Assembly (NCBI RefSeq): GCF_051486985.1
Contig: NZ_JAHVDV010000030.1
Coordinates: 5,447 to 69,446 of the forward strand
Length of the DNA stretch: 64,000 nt
Source of the DNA: CBFFRJ01 sp051486985
Lineage (GTDB): Bacteria; Pseudomonadota; Gammaproteobacteria; Enterobacterales; Enterobacteriaceae
Direction: 5' to 3'
In this document: positions 8,783 through 18,022 of the stretch, piece after piece
How positions within the stretch are numbered: the first letter of the stretch is position 1
Layout: every line of letters begins with the position of its first letter
Translations under genes and position numbers: made by a program
The notes under the pieces: generated by a model
What the model saw: the letters and a program-made list of their open reading frames with translations, nothing else
Databases searched by the model: none
Told to the model about the DNA's origin: nothing

Positions 8783-9697
8783 TTATTGTTCGTAACGGAA
8801 ACGGAATTTTTCCTGTTCGTTTGCCGCTTTTGCCAGTATCCACTGTCGAAAGGCGGCTATTTTACCCAGTTCTGCCTGACTGTCATGACAAACCAGATAA
8901 AAAGCATTCTTACTGACCAAAACATCATTAAAGGGGCAGACCAGACGACCCGCCTCAATTTCCGACTGCGCCATCACATTATTGGCAAGCGCAATTCCCT
9001 GTCCGTGGATAGCCGCCTGCAGCACCATTGAACTATGGCTGAAGATGGGGCCCTGCTGAACATTAAGATTAAGCCCTAACTGACGTGTGTAAGTTTGCCA
9101 GTCGCGACGAGAAGCATCATGCAACAGAGTATGATTAGCCAGATCCGCAGGGGTTTTCAGCGGCTTCTCACCGGTTAATAACAGCGGCGAGCAGACCGGC
9201 AACAGATATTCTGCGTATAATTTTTCAACACGCAAGCCAGGCCAGTTACCGCGACCATAAAAAATAGCGACATCCACATCGTCGGCAAGTTTATCTTCCT
9301 GACGATCTACAGCCTGTATTCGAACATCGATTCCCGGATAAGCTGAGTTAAAGCTGGAAAGCCGTGGCACCATCCACTGAATGGCAAAACTGGGCAGTAA
9401 TGAAACCGTTAATGCCCCTTTTGCGCTACGCGCCTGAAGTTTACGCGTTGCCTCAGTAAGCTGAGAAAAAATCTCTTTAATGTCCTGAAAATAGCTCTGC
9501 CCCTCCTCCGTTAACAACAGCGAACGGTTGCGGCGACGGAACAGTTTTAACCCCAGGAAATCCTCAAGAGACTTGATTTGGTGGCTGACTGCGGCCTGCG
9601 TAACAAAGAGTTCATCGGCAGCGCGCGTGAAACTTAAATGGCGGGCAGCAGCATCAAAAACACGTAATGCATTAAGAGGTGGCAATCGCTTGGACAT
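8783..9697 (-). CDS. gcvA: GcvA, LysR-type regulator of glycine cleavage
   Basis: This 304-residue LysR-family protein has an N-terminal winged helix-turn-helix (SFTRAADELFVTQAAVSHQIKSLE, about 22-45) and a periplasmic-binding-like effector domain. It is nearly identical to E. coli GcvA, which activates gcvTHP when glycine is present and represses it with GcvR otherwise. It also activates the divergent sRNA gene gcvB. That arrangement is kept here, with 128 bp between the gcvA start and the GcvB 5' end. Confidence 0.96.
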   Translation of the reverse strand: MSKRLPPLNALRVFDAAARHLSFTRAADELFVTQAAVSHQIKSLEDFLGLKLFRRRNRSLLLTEEGQSYFQDIKEIFSQLTEATRKLQARSAKGALTVSLLPSFAIQWMVPRLSSFNSAYPGIDVRIQAVDRQEDKLADDVDVAIFYGRGNWPGLRVEKLYAEYLLPVCSPLLLTGEKPLKTPADLANHTLLHDASRRDWQTYTRQLGLNLNVQQGPIFSHSSMVLQAAIHGQGIALANNVMAQSEIEAGRLVCPFNDVLVSKNAFYLVCHDSQAELGKIAAFRQWILAKAANEQEKFRFRYEQ

Positions 9698-9790
9698 GGT
9701 TATCAGGCTTAGATGTAATGGCGTTTTAACAAACAGGAAACAACGTTTAACCTATTAGTTTTTTTTATCTGATCCATTATAAATTGTCCG

Positions 9791-9819
9791 TTGAGCTTCT
9801 ACCAGCAAATACCTATAGT
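9791..9819 (+). promoter_or_regulatory. gcvB promoter
   Basis: TTGAGC (9791-9796) and TATAGT (9814-9819) are separated by 17 bp. They place the start at the ACTTCC at 9826, the known 5' end of GcvB. The region is shared with the divergent gcvA promoter, where GcvA is known to bind in E. coli. Confidence 0.8.
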
Positions 9820-9825
9820 GGCGGC

Positions 9826-10032
9826 ACTTCCTGAGCCGGAACGAGAAGCTTTTTTTGGAATGCGTGTTCTGAAGGGCTTTTGGCTTGCGGTTGTGATGTT
9901 GTGTTGTTGTGTTTGCAATTGGTCTGCGATTCAGACCACGGTAGCCACGCTACCCCTTTTCACTTCCTGTACATTTACCCTGTCTGTCCATAGTGATTAA
10001 TGTAGCACCGCAAATTTGCGGTGCTTTTTTTT
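9826..10032 (+). ncRNA. gcvB: GcvB small regulatory RNA
   Basis: About 207 nt closely match E. coli GcvB (205-206 nt). The 5' end is ACTTCCTGAGCCGG. The G/T-rich R1 seed is around 9890-9916 (GTGATGTTGTGTTGTTGTG). The R2 region includes CTTCCTGTACATTTACCC, and the terminator stem GCACCGCAAATTTGCGGTGC is followed by eight T. GcvB is an Hfq-dependent sRNA that represses many amino-acid and peptide transport mRNAs. A 69-codon ORF overlapping this stretch is a reading artefact. Confidence 0.97.
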
Positions 10033-10047
10033 GCCTGAAAAAAGACG

Positions 10048-10278
10048 TTAGTCCTTTTCGAGCGCAACCATCTCTTTAATATCAGTACGGTTGATTTGCT
10101 GCTTGTTACCATTGGCATCTTTATAAGAAATCATGCCGGTCTGGTCATCAGTTTTTGGTTTACCTTCAGAGATAATGGTACGACCATCATTGGTGTGCAT
10201 CGCATAGTTCGGACCCGAACAGGCGCTCAGTGTAAAAGTGAGCATACAGGCAGAGATAATTGCAGCAGCCTTTTTCAT
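10048..10278 (-). CDS. ygdI: YgdI, DUF903 lipoprotein
   Basis: This 76-residue lipoprotein has a signal peptide ending in the lipobox LSAC (acylated Cys20) and the DUF903 core (MHTNDGRTIISEGKP, then YKDANGNKQQINRTDIKEM). The small SH3-like fold has no assigned role. It is a paralogue of YgdR at 38733 in this window. Its 3' end faces the GcvB terminator across 15 bp, and it has a good RBS (AAGGAGAAG). Confidence 0.93.
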   Translation of the reverse strand: MKKAAAIISACMLTFTLSACSGPNYAMHTNDGRTIISEGKPKTDDQTGMISYKDANGNKQQINRTDIKEMVALEKD

Positions 10279-10470
10279 CTTCTTCTCCTTTTAGCAATTA
10301 ATGCTATCTAAAGCTCATTTCATAACAGGCAAAGAAAGTTGCCCAACACTATTTAGCATAACCTGCTTACTGAACACTGCACGGACAAACAGATAATTCT
10401 TATGGTTATCAACCTCCTTGCCCCCAGGCTGAAATTGCGCGACGATCGGCCTAATGAAAAGAGGAACGCT

Positions 10471-11676
10471 ATGAATGCTTTCAGCCCGGCGCAGTTTCGC
10501 GCCCAGTTTCCCGCGCTTGCGGATGCCGGTATCTACCTCGACAGTGCCGCGACGGCATTAAAACCTCAGGCCGTTATCGAGGCGACACAGCAGTTTTACA
10601 GCCTGAGTGCCGGTAATGTGCACCGTAGCCAGTACGCCGAAGCGCAAAAACTCACGGCCCGTTACGAGGCGGCCCGCGATCAGGTGGCGCGACTTATTAA
10701 TGCCGCATCCGGGAAGAGTATCGTCTGGACGCGTGGTACCACCGAAGCCATTAACATGGTCGCCCAAAGCTGGGCCAGGCCGCGCCTTAAGCCCGGCGAT
10801 GAAATTATCGTCAGCGAAGCTGAGCATCATGCGAATCTGGTGCCCTGGCTAATGGTGGCTGAACAAACCGGGGCGCGAATTATCAAACTGCCGTTGGGTG
10901 AAGACAGATTGCCGGATCTGGATATGCTGACCACGCTCATCACCCCACGCAGCCGTATTCTTGCGCTTGGGCAGATGTCAAACGTCACCGGCGGCTGCCC
11001 GGATCTTCAGCGCGCCACTGCACTTGCTCATGAAGCGGGAATGGTTGTCGTGGTCGATGGCGCACAAGGTGTGGTGCATTTCCCGGCCGACGTTCAGCGT
11101 CTGGATATCGATTTTTACGCCTTCTCCGGTCATAAACTCTATGGCCCAACCGGCATCGGTGTGCTGTATGGTAAGCACGCGTTGTTAAAGGAGATGTCCC
11201 CGTGGCTGGGGGGTGGCAAGATGATAACCGAAGTGAGCTTTGACGGCTTCGACACCCAGCCCGTTCCGTACAAACTGGAAGCTGGCACGCCTAACGTGGC
11301 GGGCGTCATTGGTCTGAGTGCGGCGCTGGAGTGGCTGAATGGCATCGACATTGCGCAGGCGGAAAGTTACAGCCGCGGGCTGGCGACCCTTGCTGAAGAG
11401 GCGCTCGCCAGACGGCCCGGATTTCGCTCGTTCCGCGTTCAGGACTCCAGCCTGCTGGCCTTTGATTTCGCAGGCGTTCACCACAGCGATATGGTCACGC
11501 TGCTGGCTGGCTATGGCATCGCGCTACGCGCCGGGCAGCACTGCGCTCAGCCTTTGCTTTCGGCACTTGGCGTAAAAGGCACGCTTCGCGCCTCTTTCGC
11601 ACCGTATAATACACGGCACGATGTGGAGGCGTTGGTTGACGCCGTTGACCGCGCCCTGAACCTGTTGGTGGACTAA
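10471..11676 (+). CDS. csdA: CsdA, cysteine desulfurase
   Basis: This PLP enzyme removes sulfur from L-cysteine (also cysteine sulfinate and selenocysteine) and passes it to CsdE. The PLP lysine is Lys222 in FSGHKLYGPTG, and the catalytic cysteine is Cys359 in RAGQHCAQPL. I use the ATG at 10471 (401 residues, E. coli length) with GAGG eight bases upstream. The longer in-frame extension to 10402 has no counterpart in E. coli. Its stop codon shares one base with the csdE start. Confidence 0.95.
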   Translation: MNAFSPAQFRAQFPALADAGIYLDSAATALKPQAVIEATQQFYSLSAGNVHRSQYAEAQKLTARYEAARDQVARLINAASGKSIVWTRGTTEAINMVAQSWARPRLKPGDEIIVSEAEHHANLVPWLMVAEQTGARIIKLPLGEDRLPDLDMLTTLITPRSRILALGQMSNVTGGCPDLQRATALAHEAGMVVVVDGAQGVVHFPADVQRLDIDFYAFSGHKLYGPTGIGVLYGKHALLKEMSPWLGGGKMITEVSFDGFDTQPVPYKLEAGTPNVAGVIGLSAALEWLNGIDIAQAESYSRGLATLAEEALARRPGFRSFRVQDSSLLAFDFAGVHHSDMVTLLAGYGIALRAGQHCAQPLLSALGVKGTLRASFAPYNTRHDVEALVDAVDRALNLLVD

Positions 11677-12125
11677 TGAGCAATGCTGTTTATGCCGGAC
11701 ATCCGTTCGGCCATGCTGTCAGCGAAGCGGCGCTTCGCCAGACATTTTCGCCGCTTAAGCAGTGGGAAGATAAATATCGCCAGTTAATTCTGCTGGGTAA
11801 GCAGTTGCCATCACTCAGCGATGAACTGAAAGCGCAGGCGCAGGAGATTGCCGGATGTGAAAATCGGGTCTGGCTCGGCCATACGCTTTCAGACGATGGC
11901 ACACTGCATTTCTTTGGCGACAGCGAAGGACGTATCGTTCGCGGGATGCTGGCGGTTCTGTTGGCCGCCATTGAAGGGAAGCGCCCGGAGGCGCTGCTTG
12001 CCGAAGACCCGCTCGCCCTCTTCGATGAACTGGGTCTACGTGCCGAACTTAGCGCATCACGCAACCAGGGGCTGGCCGCACTCAGCGCCGCCGTCCAGAA
12101 GGCGGCCCGCCAGGTTCAGCCCTGA
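11676..12125 (+). CDS. csdE: CsdE, sulfur acceptor/activator of CsdA
   Basis: This 149-residue SufE-family protein accepts persulfide sulfur from CsdA on Cys61 (IAGCENRVWLG) and stimulates desulfurase activity. The TAATG junction with csdA means translational coupling. Its last 10 bp overlap the end of the convergent gene tcdA. In E. coli CsdE also works with TcdA in making cyclic t6A, which fits the neighbourhood. Confidence 0.94.
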   Translation: MSNAVYAGHPFGHAVSEAALRQTFSPLKQWEDKYRQLILLGKQLPSLSDELKAQAQEIAGCENRVWLGHTLSDDGTLHFFGDSEGRIVRGMLAVLLAAIEGKRPEALLAEDPLALFDELGLRAELSASRNQGLAALSAAVQKAARQVQP

Positions 12126-12922
12126 CGCGCTGCCTTTGCCATCATCTTTTTCAGCGCATGGGAGACTGCCACAAAACCAAAGGTGGCAGTCACCATCGTT
12201 GCCGCGCCAAAGCCAGAGGCGCAGTCCATTCTTTTCGGCCCTTCCGCTGTACTCTTCATGGCACACACTGACCCGTCTGCCTGCGGATAAACCAGGGCTT
12301 CGGTCGAGAAGACGCAGTCAACGCCGAGCTTACCTTTACTGTTTTTCACCACGCCAAAATCGCTTTTCAGACGTTCGCGCAGTTTTGCCGCCAGCGGATC
12401 CTGAATGGTCTTCGCCAGATCGGTGACCTGGATTTGTGTCGGATCGATCTGTCCACCGGCCCCGCCCGTCGTCACCAGCGGAATTTTATAGCGCCGGCAG
12501 TATGCAATCAGCGCCGCTTTGGGTCTTACACTGTCGATGGCATCAATAACGTAGCTAAAGCCCTGGTTCAGAAGGGTGGCGACATTTTCCCCGGTGAGGA
12601 AATCGTCCACGACCGTGACACGGCATTCCGGGTTGATCTGCTGAATGCGCTGCGCCATCACTTCCGCTTTCGCCAGTCCTACGTTGTCCCGCAGGGCGTG
12701 GATCTGTCGGTTGGTATTGGTGACGCAGACATCATCCATATCAATCAGCGTAATCGCTCCGATGCCGGTGCGGGCAAGTGCCTCTGCCGCCCATGAACCC
12801 ACACCGCCGATACCCACTACACACACATGCGCGCTGGCAAAGAGATGCAGGGCATTTTCGCCGTACAAACGTGCCGTACCGCCGAAACGCTGGCGCCAGG
12901 CGTCGCTGATGACAACAGACAT
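12116..12922 (-). CDS. tcdA: TcdA, tRNA threonylcarbamoyladenosine dehydratase
   Basis: This 268-residue E1-like enzyme (CsdL/YgdL) uses ATP to cyclise t6A37 of ANN-decoding tRNAs to ct6A. The adenylation-domain nucleotide loop is VGIGGVGSWAAEAL (about 36-49), followed by INPECRV and the VIDAIDSVRPKAAL stretch. A hydrophobic C-terminal segment (FGFVAVSHALKKMM) suggests membrane association, as known for the E. coli enzyme. It is convergent with csdE. Confidence 0.94.
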   Translation of the reverse strand: MSVVISDAWRQRFGGTARLYGENALHLFASAHVCVVGIGGVGSWAAEALARTGIGAITLIDMDDVCVTNTNRQIHALRDNVGLAKAEVMAQRIQQINPECRVTVVDDFLTGENVATLLNQGFSYVIDAIDSVRPKAALIAYCRRYKIPLVTTGGAGGQIDPTQIQVTDLAKTIQDPLAAKLRERLKSDFGVVKNSKGKLGVDCVFSTEALVYPQADGSVCAMKSTAEGPKRMDCASGFGAATMVTATFGFVAVSHALKKMMAKAARQG

Positions 12923-13001
12923 AAAACCTCAGAATGCGTTTAAAAACTGGAAGGAAAAAACTCTCCCGCCTGAGCGAGAGAGAGTGTGGAGTGTATCACA
13001 T

Positions 13002-14099
13002 TCAGCCGCTGAACACGTTGCCGGTGCCTGGTGCGGTTTTCAGCACCCATACACGACCATAATGGTTGTACCACCCCGCACGATGACCGGCATCCGGACC
13101 AATGCCCTGATAAATATCAAAGTGTTGCCCTTTGATTGCCCCGCCTACATCAAGGGCGACCATCAGACGTAGTTCATACTGACCGGTAAATTTGCCGTTC
13201 ACATCCAGCAGCGGGACTTCGGCAAGCAGGGTGGTACCCGCCGGAATAATGCTGCGATCGGACGCCACCGAGGCGCGACCAATCAGCGGCACTGCACTCG
13301 CTCCTTTCACCGGTGCATAAGACTGAGGTTTAAAGAAGACGAAGGAGGGGTTTTGCTCCAGCAGCTCGCGGACCTGGGCTTCGCTATGGGTTTCTCCCCA
13401 GTGGCGAATAGCCTGCATCGACATGTCTTCTTTCTTCACTTCACCGCGATCGATAAGCACCTTACCGATACTGCGGTACGCATGACCATTCTTCCCGGCG
13501 TAGCTAAAGAAGTTCAACGGGCTGCCATCGCCGAAATCGATATAACCACTGCCCTGGACATCCATGATGAAGTTATCCATCAGAGAATTGCTGTAGGCAA
13601 GAACATAACTGTCACTCAGACCACCGGCATAAATTTCAGCGCGTGACGGCAAACGCCCGCGTTTAGGCGGCATACGGTAAATAGGGTACTGAAATTCCCC
13701 CTGCCGCGTGTGGCGAGCCTGCACCACCGGTGTGTAATAGCCGGTGAACTGGACGTTACCGTAGTTATCTGCCCCTTCCATCTGCCAGGCATCAATGCCG
13801 AACTGGCGCATATTACGGGTGTCCCCGCCGGCGCGCAGCCAATCCTGGACCGCGCTGTAAACCGCGCTCTGGCCGGAGTAAAGACGTGGTGATGCACTGC
13901 GGATCTGGCTCACTTGCTCAGAGAAATCACCAGCGTTGATTGGCGCGCCAATCGCGTCGGGCTGGTTTACCAGAGAGAAGGGCTGATTAAATTTGCCATC
14001 TTTATACTGTTGACCGCGATCGGTCGGTTTTGACGTACAGGCTGCAAGCAGTGCCACCATTGCGCCTGTGAGTAGATATGTTGCCCAACGTCCTTTCAT
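13002..14099 (-). CDS. mltA: MltA, membrane-bound lytic murein transglycosylase A
   Basis: This 365-residue outer-membrane lipoprotein (lipobox LLAAC, Cys21) cleaves the glycan strand of peptidoglycan to 1,6-anhydromuropeptides. The MltA barrel domain contains NVQFTGYYTPVVQARH and FGDGSPLNFFSYAGKNGHAYRSIG. The C-terminal 3D domain has VALDVGGAIKGQHFDIYQG, whose Asp in DVGGAIKG corresponds to the catalytic acid. Length equals E. coli MltA. A weak hairpin (CTCTC/GAGAG, around 12961-12983) follows the gene. Confidence 0.96.
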   Translation of the reverse strand: MKGRWATYLLTGAMVALLAACTSKPTDRGQQYKDGKFNQPFSLVNQPDAIGAPINAGDFSEQVSQIRSASPRLYSGQSAVYSAVQDWLRAGGDTRNMRQFGIDAWQMEGADNYGNVQFTGYYTPVVQARHTRQGEFQYPIYRMPPKRGRLPSRAEIYAGGLSDSYVLAYSNSLMDNFIMDVQGSGYIDFGDGSPLNFFSYAGKNGHAYRSIGKVLIDRGEVKKEDMSMQAIRHWGETHSEAQVRELLEQNPSFVFFKPQSYAPVKGASAVPLIGRASVASDRSIIPAGTTLLAEVPLLDVNGKFTGQYELRLMVALDVGGAIKGQHFDIYQGIGPDAGHRAGWYNHYGRVWVLKTAPGTGNVFSG

Positions 14100-14263
14100 G
14101 GTTTCTCATCTTTTAATTAATCCGGAGCGTGATGAAGATAACAAACCACCTCCGCGAATGAAATGCGATTGCGCAACCTGACGCAAATCCGGTACAAAAA
14201 ACAACCGCATCGTGCTGTTTTTATACAAATATCGCTCAATTACGCCATTCCGTTAAAAAAGGG

Positions 14264-14291
14264 TTGCATCAGAATGTTAGCGGAGTATAGT
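14264..14291 (+). promoter_or_regulatory. Promoter of the initiator tRNA operon
   Basis: TTGCAT (14264-14269) and TATAGT (14286-14291) are 16 bp apart and followed by a GC-rich discriminator (GCGCATCC), as expected of a stringently controlled tRNA promoter. They lie just upstream of the first tRNA. The flanking stretch 14100-14263 has no ORF. Confidence 0.75.
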
Positions 14292-14304
14292 GCGCATCCA
14301 CGGA

Positions 14305-14381
<77 letters not shown>

Positions 14382-14426
14382 ATTAAAATCAGAAGTAAAT
14401 TTACTCGATGGAAGAGTAAACGCGGA

Positions 14427-14503
<77 letters not shown>

Positions 14504-14547
14504 ATTACAATCTGATGCAAGTTTACTCGATAAAGAGTAAAGACGGA

Positions 14548-14624
<77 letters not shown>

Positions 14625-14631
14625 ATACATT

Positions 14632-14656
14632 AAACACCTTAACGGGTGTTTTTTTG
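14632..14656 (+). terminator. Terminator of initiator tRNA operon
   Basis: AAACACC/GGTGTTT (loop TTAACG) runs into TTTTTTGTTTTT eight bases after the last CCA. Confidence 0.85.
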
Positions 14657-14665
14657 TTTTTATTC

Positions 14666-15021
14666 TTCATCCTTCACGCTGCGCCATTGTTGGCTGCCGT
14701 CATTTACCCCGGTCACGTACTTTTGTACGCTCCCGGAGATGCATTCCGTTGCCGCCTCGGCGCAACCCGAATGATTCGAATAAAATATTCAGTGTTCATC
14801 CTTCACGCTGCGCCAGCGCTGGCTGCCGTCATTTACCCCGGTTACGTACTTTTGTACGCTCCCGGAGATGCATTCCGTTGCCGCCTCGGCGCAACCCGAA
14901 TGATTCGAATAAAATATTCAGTGTTCATCCTTCACGCTTCGCCAGCCCTGGCTGCCGTCATTTACCCCGGTCACGTACTTTTGTACGCGCCTGGAGATGC
15001 ATTCAAACAGAGCAACCCGAC
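14666..15021. repeat. Tandem repeat, 129-bp unit, two full copies and one degenerate copy
   Basis: Units begin at 14666, 14795 and 14924 with TTCATCCTTCACGCT, so the period is exactly 129 bp. Each carries GGCTGCCGTCATTTACCCCGG, a small palindrome CGTACTTTTGTACG and ATGATTCGAATAAAATATTC. The third unit decays after about 15005 (GAGATGCATTC, then AAACAG) and ends near the amiC stop codon. Copies differ by only a few substitutions. Because 129 is divisible by three, an open frame of 181 codons runs through the array. I regard that frame as a by-product of the repeat. The array lies directly behind the tRNA terminator. Confidence 0.9.
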
Positions 15022-15028
15022 TAAGGCA

Positions 15029-16282
15029 TTACCCTCTTCTCGCCAGCGTTGCCCCATCGGCAAAATAGGCTTTAATCCCGGCCAGAATAGACTCTGCCAC
15101 CTCTTGCTGGAATTTTGCCGTCCTGAGCTTGCGCTCCTCTTCAACATTACTGATGAACGCCGTTTCGACGAGGATCGACGGAATATCCGGCGCTTTTAAC
15201 ACCGCAAACCCCGCCTGCTCAACCCGGTTTTTATGCAGGCTGTTAACATTTCCCAACCTGTTGAGCACCGCTTTGCCAAACTTCAGGCTGTCGTTAATCG
15301 TAAGCGACTGCACCATATCAAACATCGTATGGTCGAGATATCGATCGCCGCTTTTGCTGACGCCCCCAATTAAGTCCGCGGCGTTCTGCGTCTCTGCCAG
15401 ATATTTGGCGGCCGTACTGGTGGCCCCTTTTGTTGAGAGGGCAAACACGGAAGATCCATGCGGCTGGCGGCTACTAAACGCATCGGCATGAATAGAAACA
15501 AACAGATCCGCACGTTGCTTCTGCGCCTTCGCCACCCGGACCTTGAGCGGAATGAAGACATCTTCATTACGTGTCATATAGGCCTTCATATTGCCCTCTT
15601 TCTCGATAAGCGCACGTAAGCGCCGGGCAATCTGCAGCACAACATCCTTTTCGCGGGTCCGGTATTTACCGATAGCGCCAGGATCCTCACCACCATGACC
15701 AGGATCCAGCATGATGACAATCGGGCGATCGCGCCCTGCTTTACCGGGCTGCGGGCCACTCTGCGCTGGCGGAACCTGTTTCTCCAGGTCGCCCTGGTTA
15801 TACTCCTCAAGCAGCGCCAGTAACGGATCCTGAACGTCTTTGGCATTGGCCGGGTAGAGATCCATGACCAGACGCTCTTTGAACCCGGCGACCGGGGCCA
15901 GGGCAAAGAGCTGAGGTTTGATATCCTGCTTAAGCTCAAACACCATACGAACGGTTTGTGGGTCAAACTGCCCTACCCGTGCAGATTTAATGAAAGGATC
16001 GTCATTACGAATCTGCGCCCCCATTCCTTTCAGAACAGAGTTAAGGTTTACGCCTTCGAGATCCACAACCAGCCGATCGGGATTGCTCAGTGAAAACTGA
16101 CGATACTGAATGACCCGGTTGGACTCTACTGTTACACGGGTATAGGTAGTCGCAGGCCAGACGCGCACGGCGACCACCTGGCTTACGGCGGCAAGACCGA
16201 CCTGACTCACGCTTAATAACCACATGGCTCCCGCGCCCTGTATCAATTTGCGGCGACTTAGCGCTTTTTGACTTCCCGACAT
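15029..16282 (-). CDS. amiC: AmiC, N-acetylmuramoyl-L-alanine amidase (Tat-exported)
   Basis: This septal amidase splits peptidoglycan during daughter-cell separation and is activated by NlpD. From the ATG at 16282 (417 residues, E. coli length) it begins with a Tat signal peptide (SRRKLIQGAG, twin Arg at 10-11). An AMIN septal-targeting domain and a zinc amidase_3 domain follow, with MLDPGHGGEDPGA, SIHADAF and the catalytic-glutamate stretch ILVETAFISN. Seven further in-frame codons upstream (to 16303) are not needed. It is divergent from argA. Its stop lies 8 bp from the repeat array. Confidence 0.96.
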   Translation of the reverse strand: MSGSQKALSRRKLIQGAGAMWLLSVSQVGLAAVSQVVAVRVWPATTYTRVTVESNRVIQYRQFSLSNPDRLVVDLEGVNLNSVLKGMGAQIRNDDPFIKSARVGQFDPQTVRMVFELKQDIKPQLFALAPVAGFKERLVMDLYPANAKDVQDPLLALLEEYNQGDLEKQVPPAQSGPQPGKAGRDRPIVIMLDPGHGGEDPGAIGKYRTREKDVVLQIARRLRALIEKEGNMKAYMTRNEDVFIPLKVRVAKAQKQRADLFVSIHADAFSSRQPHGSSVFALSTKGATSTAAKYLAETQNAADLIGGVSKSGDRYLDHTMFDMVQSLTINDSLKFGKAVLNRLGNVNSLHKNRVEQAGFAVLKAPDIPSILVETAFISNVEEERKLRTAKFQQEVAESILAGIKAYFADGATLARRG

Positions 16283-16464
16283 GCCTCTCCCGAGCAAAAG
16301 CAAAATAATGAATGACCGTATAAACGCCAGAATTGACCGAAAACTTTAACGAATGATGCATAAACTGTCATCTATAAAACGGTAAATGAGGGGCTATCCC
16401 GCCTTAACGTTTGATAAAGGTCATTAAGCGCTAATGCATTTTTGGCTTGCACAACAGCCAATAA

Positions 16465-16502
16465 AAGAATAAAAATACACTTTTTACGAATAATCATGCA
16501 GT
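16465..16502. promoter_or_regulatory. Paired ARG boxes (ArgR operator) of argA
   Basis: Two imperfect 18-bp palindromes, AAGAATAAAAATACACTT (16465-16482) and TACGAATAATCATGCAGT (16485-16502), are about 20 bp apart centre to centre, the usual ArgR hexamer layout. They lie immediately before the argA start and cover a possible promoter (TTGCAC at 16447 with an AT-rich -10). Regulation by ArgR and arginine is known for argA. The match is by eye. Confidence 0.7.
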
Positions 16503-16513
16503 GAGGGTTGGCC

Positions 16514-17845
16514 GTGGTAAAGGAACGTAAAACCGAACTGGTGCAGGGATTTCGCCACTCTGTCCCCTATATCAATACCCACCGGGGCAAAACCTTTGTC
16601 ATTATGTTAGGTGGCGAAGCCATCGAACATGAGAATTTTTCCAGTATTGTCAATGACATCGGGTTATTACACAGCCTGGGGATTCGTCTGGTTGTCGTCT
16701 ATGGCGCACGTCCGCAAATTGACGCCAATCTTGCTGCGCACCAGCACGAGCCGCTTTATCACAAACATATCCGCGTTACGGACGCCAAAACGCTGGAGCT
16801 GGTGAAACAGGCTGCCGGGCTTTTGCAACTGGATATCACCGCCCGACTCTCCATGAGTCTGAACAATACGCCACTGCAGGGCGCGCACATTAATGTGGTC
16901 AGCGGTAACTTTATCATCGCTCAGCCCCTTGGCGTTGATGATGGCGTGGATTATTGCCATAGCGGGCGCATTCGCCGTATTGATGAAGAGGCGATTCATC
17001 GCCAGCTGGACAGCGGCGCGATTGTACTAATGGGGCCGGTTGCCGTCTCTGTTACCGGGGAGAGCTTCAACCTCACCTCCGAAGAGATAGCCACCCAGCT
17101 TGCCATTAAACTGAAAGCGGAAAAAATGATTGGCTTTTGCTCATCGCAAGGGGTCTATGATGAAGAGGGGCACATTGTCTCTGAACTGTTCCCGAATGAA
17201 GCACAGGCCCGTGTAGAAGCGCTGGAAGAACAAGGCGATTACCATTCAGGGACGGTGCGCTTCCTGCGTGGCGCGATGAAAGCTTGTCGCAGTGGAGTCC
17301 GCCGCAGCCATCTGATTAGCTATCAGGAAGACGGTGCACTGCTGCAGGAGCTGTTCTCACGTGACGGTATCGGAACCCAAATCGTCATGGAAAGTGCGGA
17401 ACAAATCCGCCGCGCCACCATCAACGATATCGGCGGTATTCTTGAACTGATTCGTCCACTGGAACAACAGGGCATCCTGGTTCGTCGTTCCCGCGAGCAA
17501 CTGGAGATGGAAATTGACAAATTTACCGTCGTTCAGCGCGATAACCTGACAATCGCCTGCGCTGCCCTCTACCCCTTCCCGGAAGAAAAAATCGGTGAAA
17601 TGGCCTGTGTTGCGGTGCACCCGGATTACCGGAGCTCATCGCGCGGCGAGATATTACTGGAGCGTATTGCCGCTCAGGCTAAGCAGATGGGGCTGACTAA
17701 ACTCTTTGTTCTGACCACCCGCAGTATTCACTGGTTCCAGGAGCGTGGATTCACGCCGGTCGACATCGACTCGTTGCCGGAAAGCAAAAAAGAGATGTAC
17801 AACTACCAGCGCCGTTCAAAGGTGCTGATGGCAGACCTGACCTGA
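16514..17845 (+). CDS. argA: ArgA, N-acetylglutamate synthase
   Basis: This is the first enzyme of arginine synthesis, transferring acetyl from acetyl-CoA to L-glutamate, and it is feedback-inhibited by arginine. An amino-acid-kinase-like domain (FVIMLGGEAIEHENF, VVYGARPQID) occupies about residues 1-290. A GNAT domain (ATINDIGGILELIRPLEQQG to the C-terminus) follows. I take the GTG at 16514 as start (443 residues, N-terminus VKERKTELV as in E. coli). It is preceded by GAGGG. The TTG two codons upstream is less likely. Confidence 0.96.
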   Translation: MVKERKTELVQGFRHSVPYINTHRGKTFVIMLGGEAIEHENFSSIVNDIGLLHSLGIRLVVVYGARPQIDANLAAHQHEPLYHKHIRVTDAKTLELVKQAAGLLQLDITARLSMSLNNTPLQGAHINVVSGNFIIAQPLGVDDGVDYCHSGRIRRIDEEAIHRQLDSGAIVLMGPVAVSVTGESFNLTSEEIATQLAIKLKAEKMIGFCSSQGVYDEEGHIVSELFPNEAQARVEALEEQGDYHSGTVRFLRGAMKACRSGVRRSHLISYQEDGALLQELFSRDGIGTQIVMESAEQIRRATINDIGGILELIRPLEQQGILVRRSREQLEMEIDKFTVVQRDNLTIACAALYPFPEEKIGEMACVAVHPDYRSSSRGEILLERIAAQAKQMGLTKLFVLTTRSIHWFQERGFTPVDIDSLPESKKEMYNYQRRSKVLMADLT

Positions 17846-17855
17846 CAAGCTGCCC

Positions 17856-17884
17856 CGCCGGGTAAAAATCTTATCCGGCGTTTA
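17856..17884 (+). terminator. Terminator of argA
   Basis: CGCCGGGTAA/TTATCCGGCG (10 bp with one G-T pair, loop AAATC) is followed by TTTAT, ten bases after the argA stop. Confidence 0.7.
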
Positions 17885-18022
17885 TCCTCAACTGAACCTG
17901 GCCCGAATCCTGCCGCTTTTTAAGTCAGAGAAGGTTAATCAGCGGCCCTGTAAAAGCAGCCGCTGAATTCACGCGGGTTAATTCTCGAGCCTTAACATAC
18001 TGACCGAATCAAAAGCAGTATC

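Noticed and set aside
9791..10000. 69-codon ORF over GcvB
   Set aside because: It lies on a well-recognised non-coding sRNA and includes its promoter.
14654..15199. 181-codon plus-strand ORF across the repeats
   Set aside because: It exists because the 129-bp unit is divisible by three, and it runs into the amiC coding region on the other strand. It is internally repetitive, and I recognise no protein family in it.
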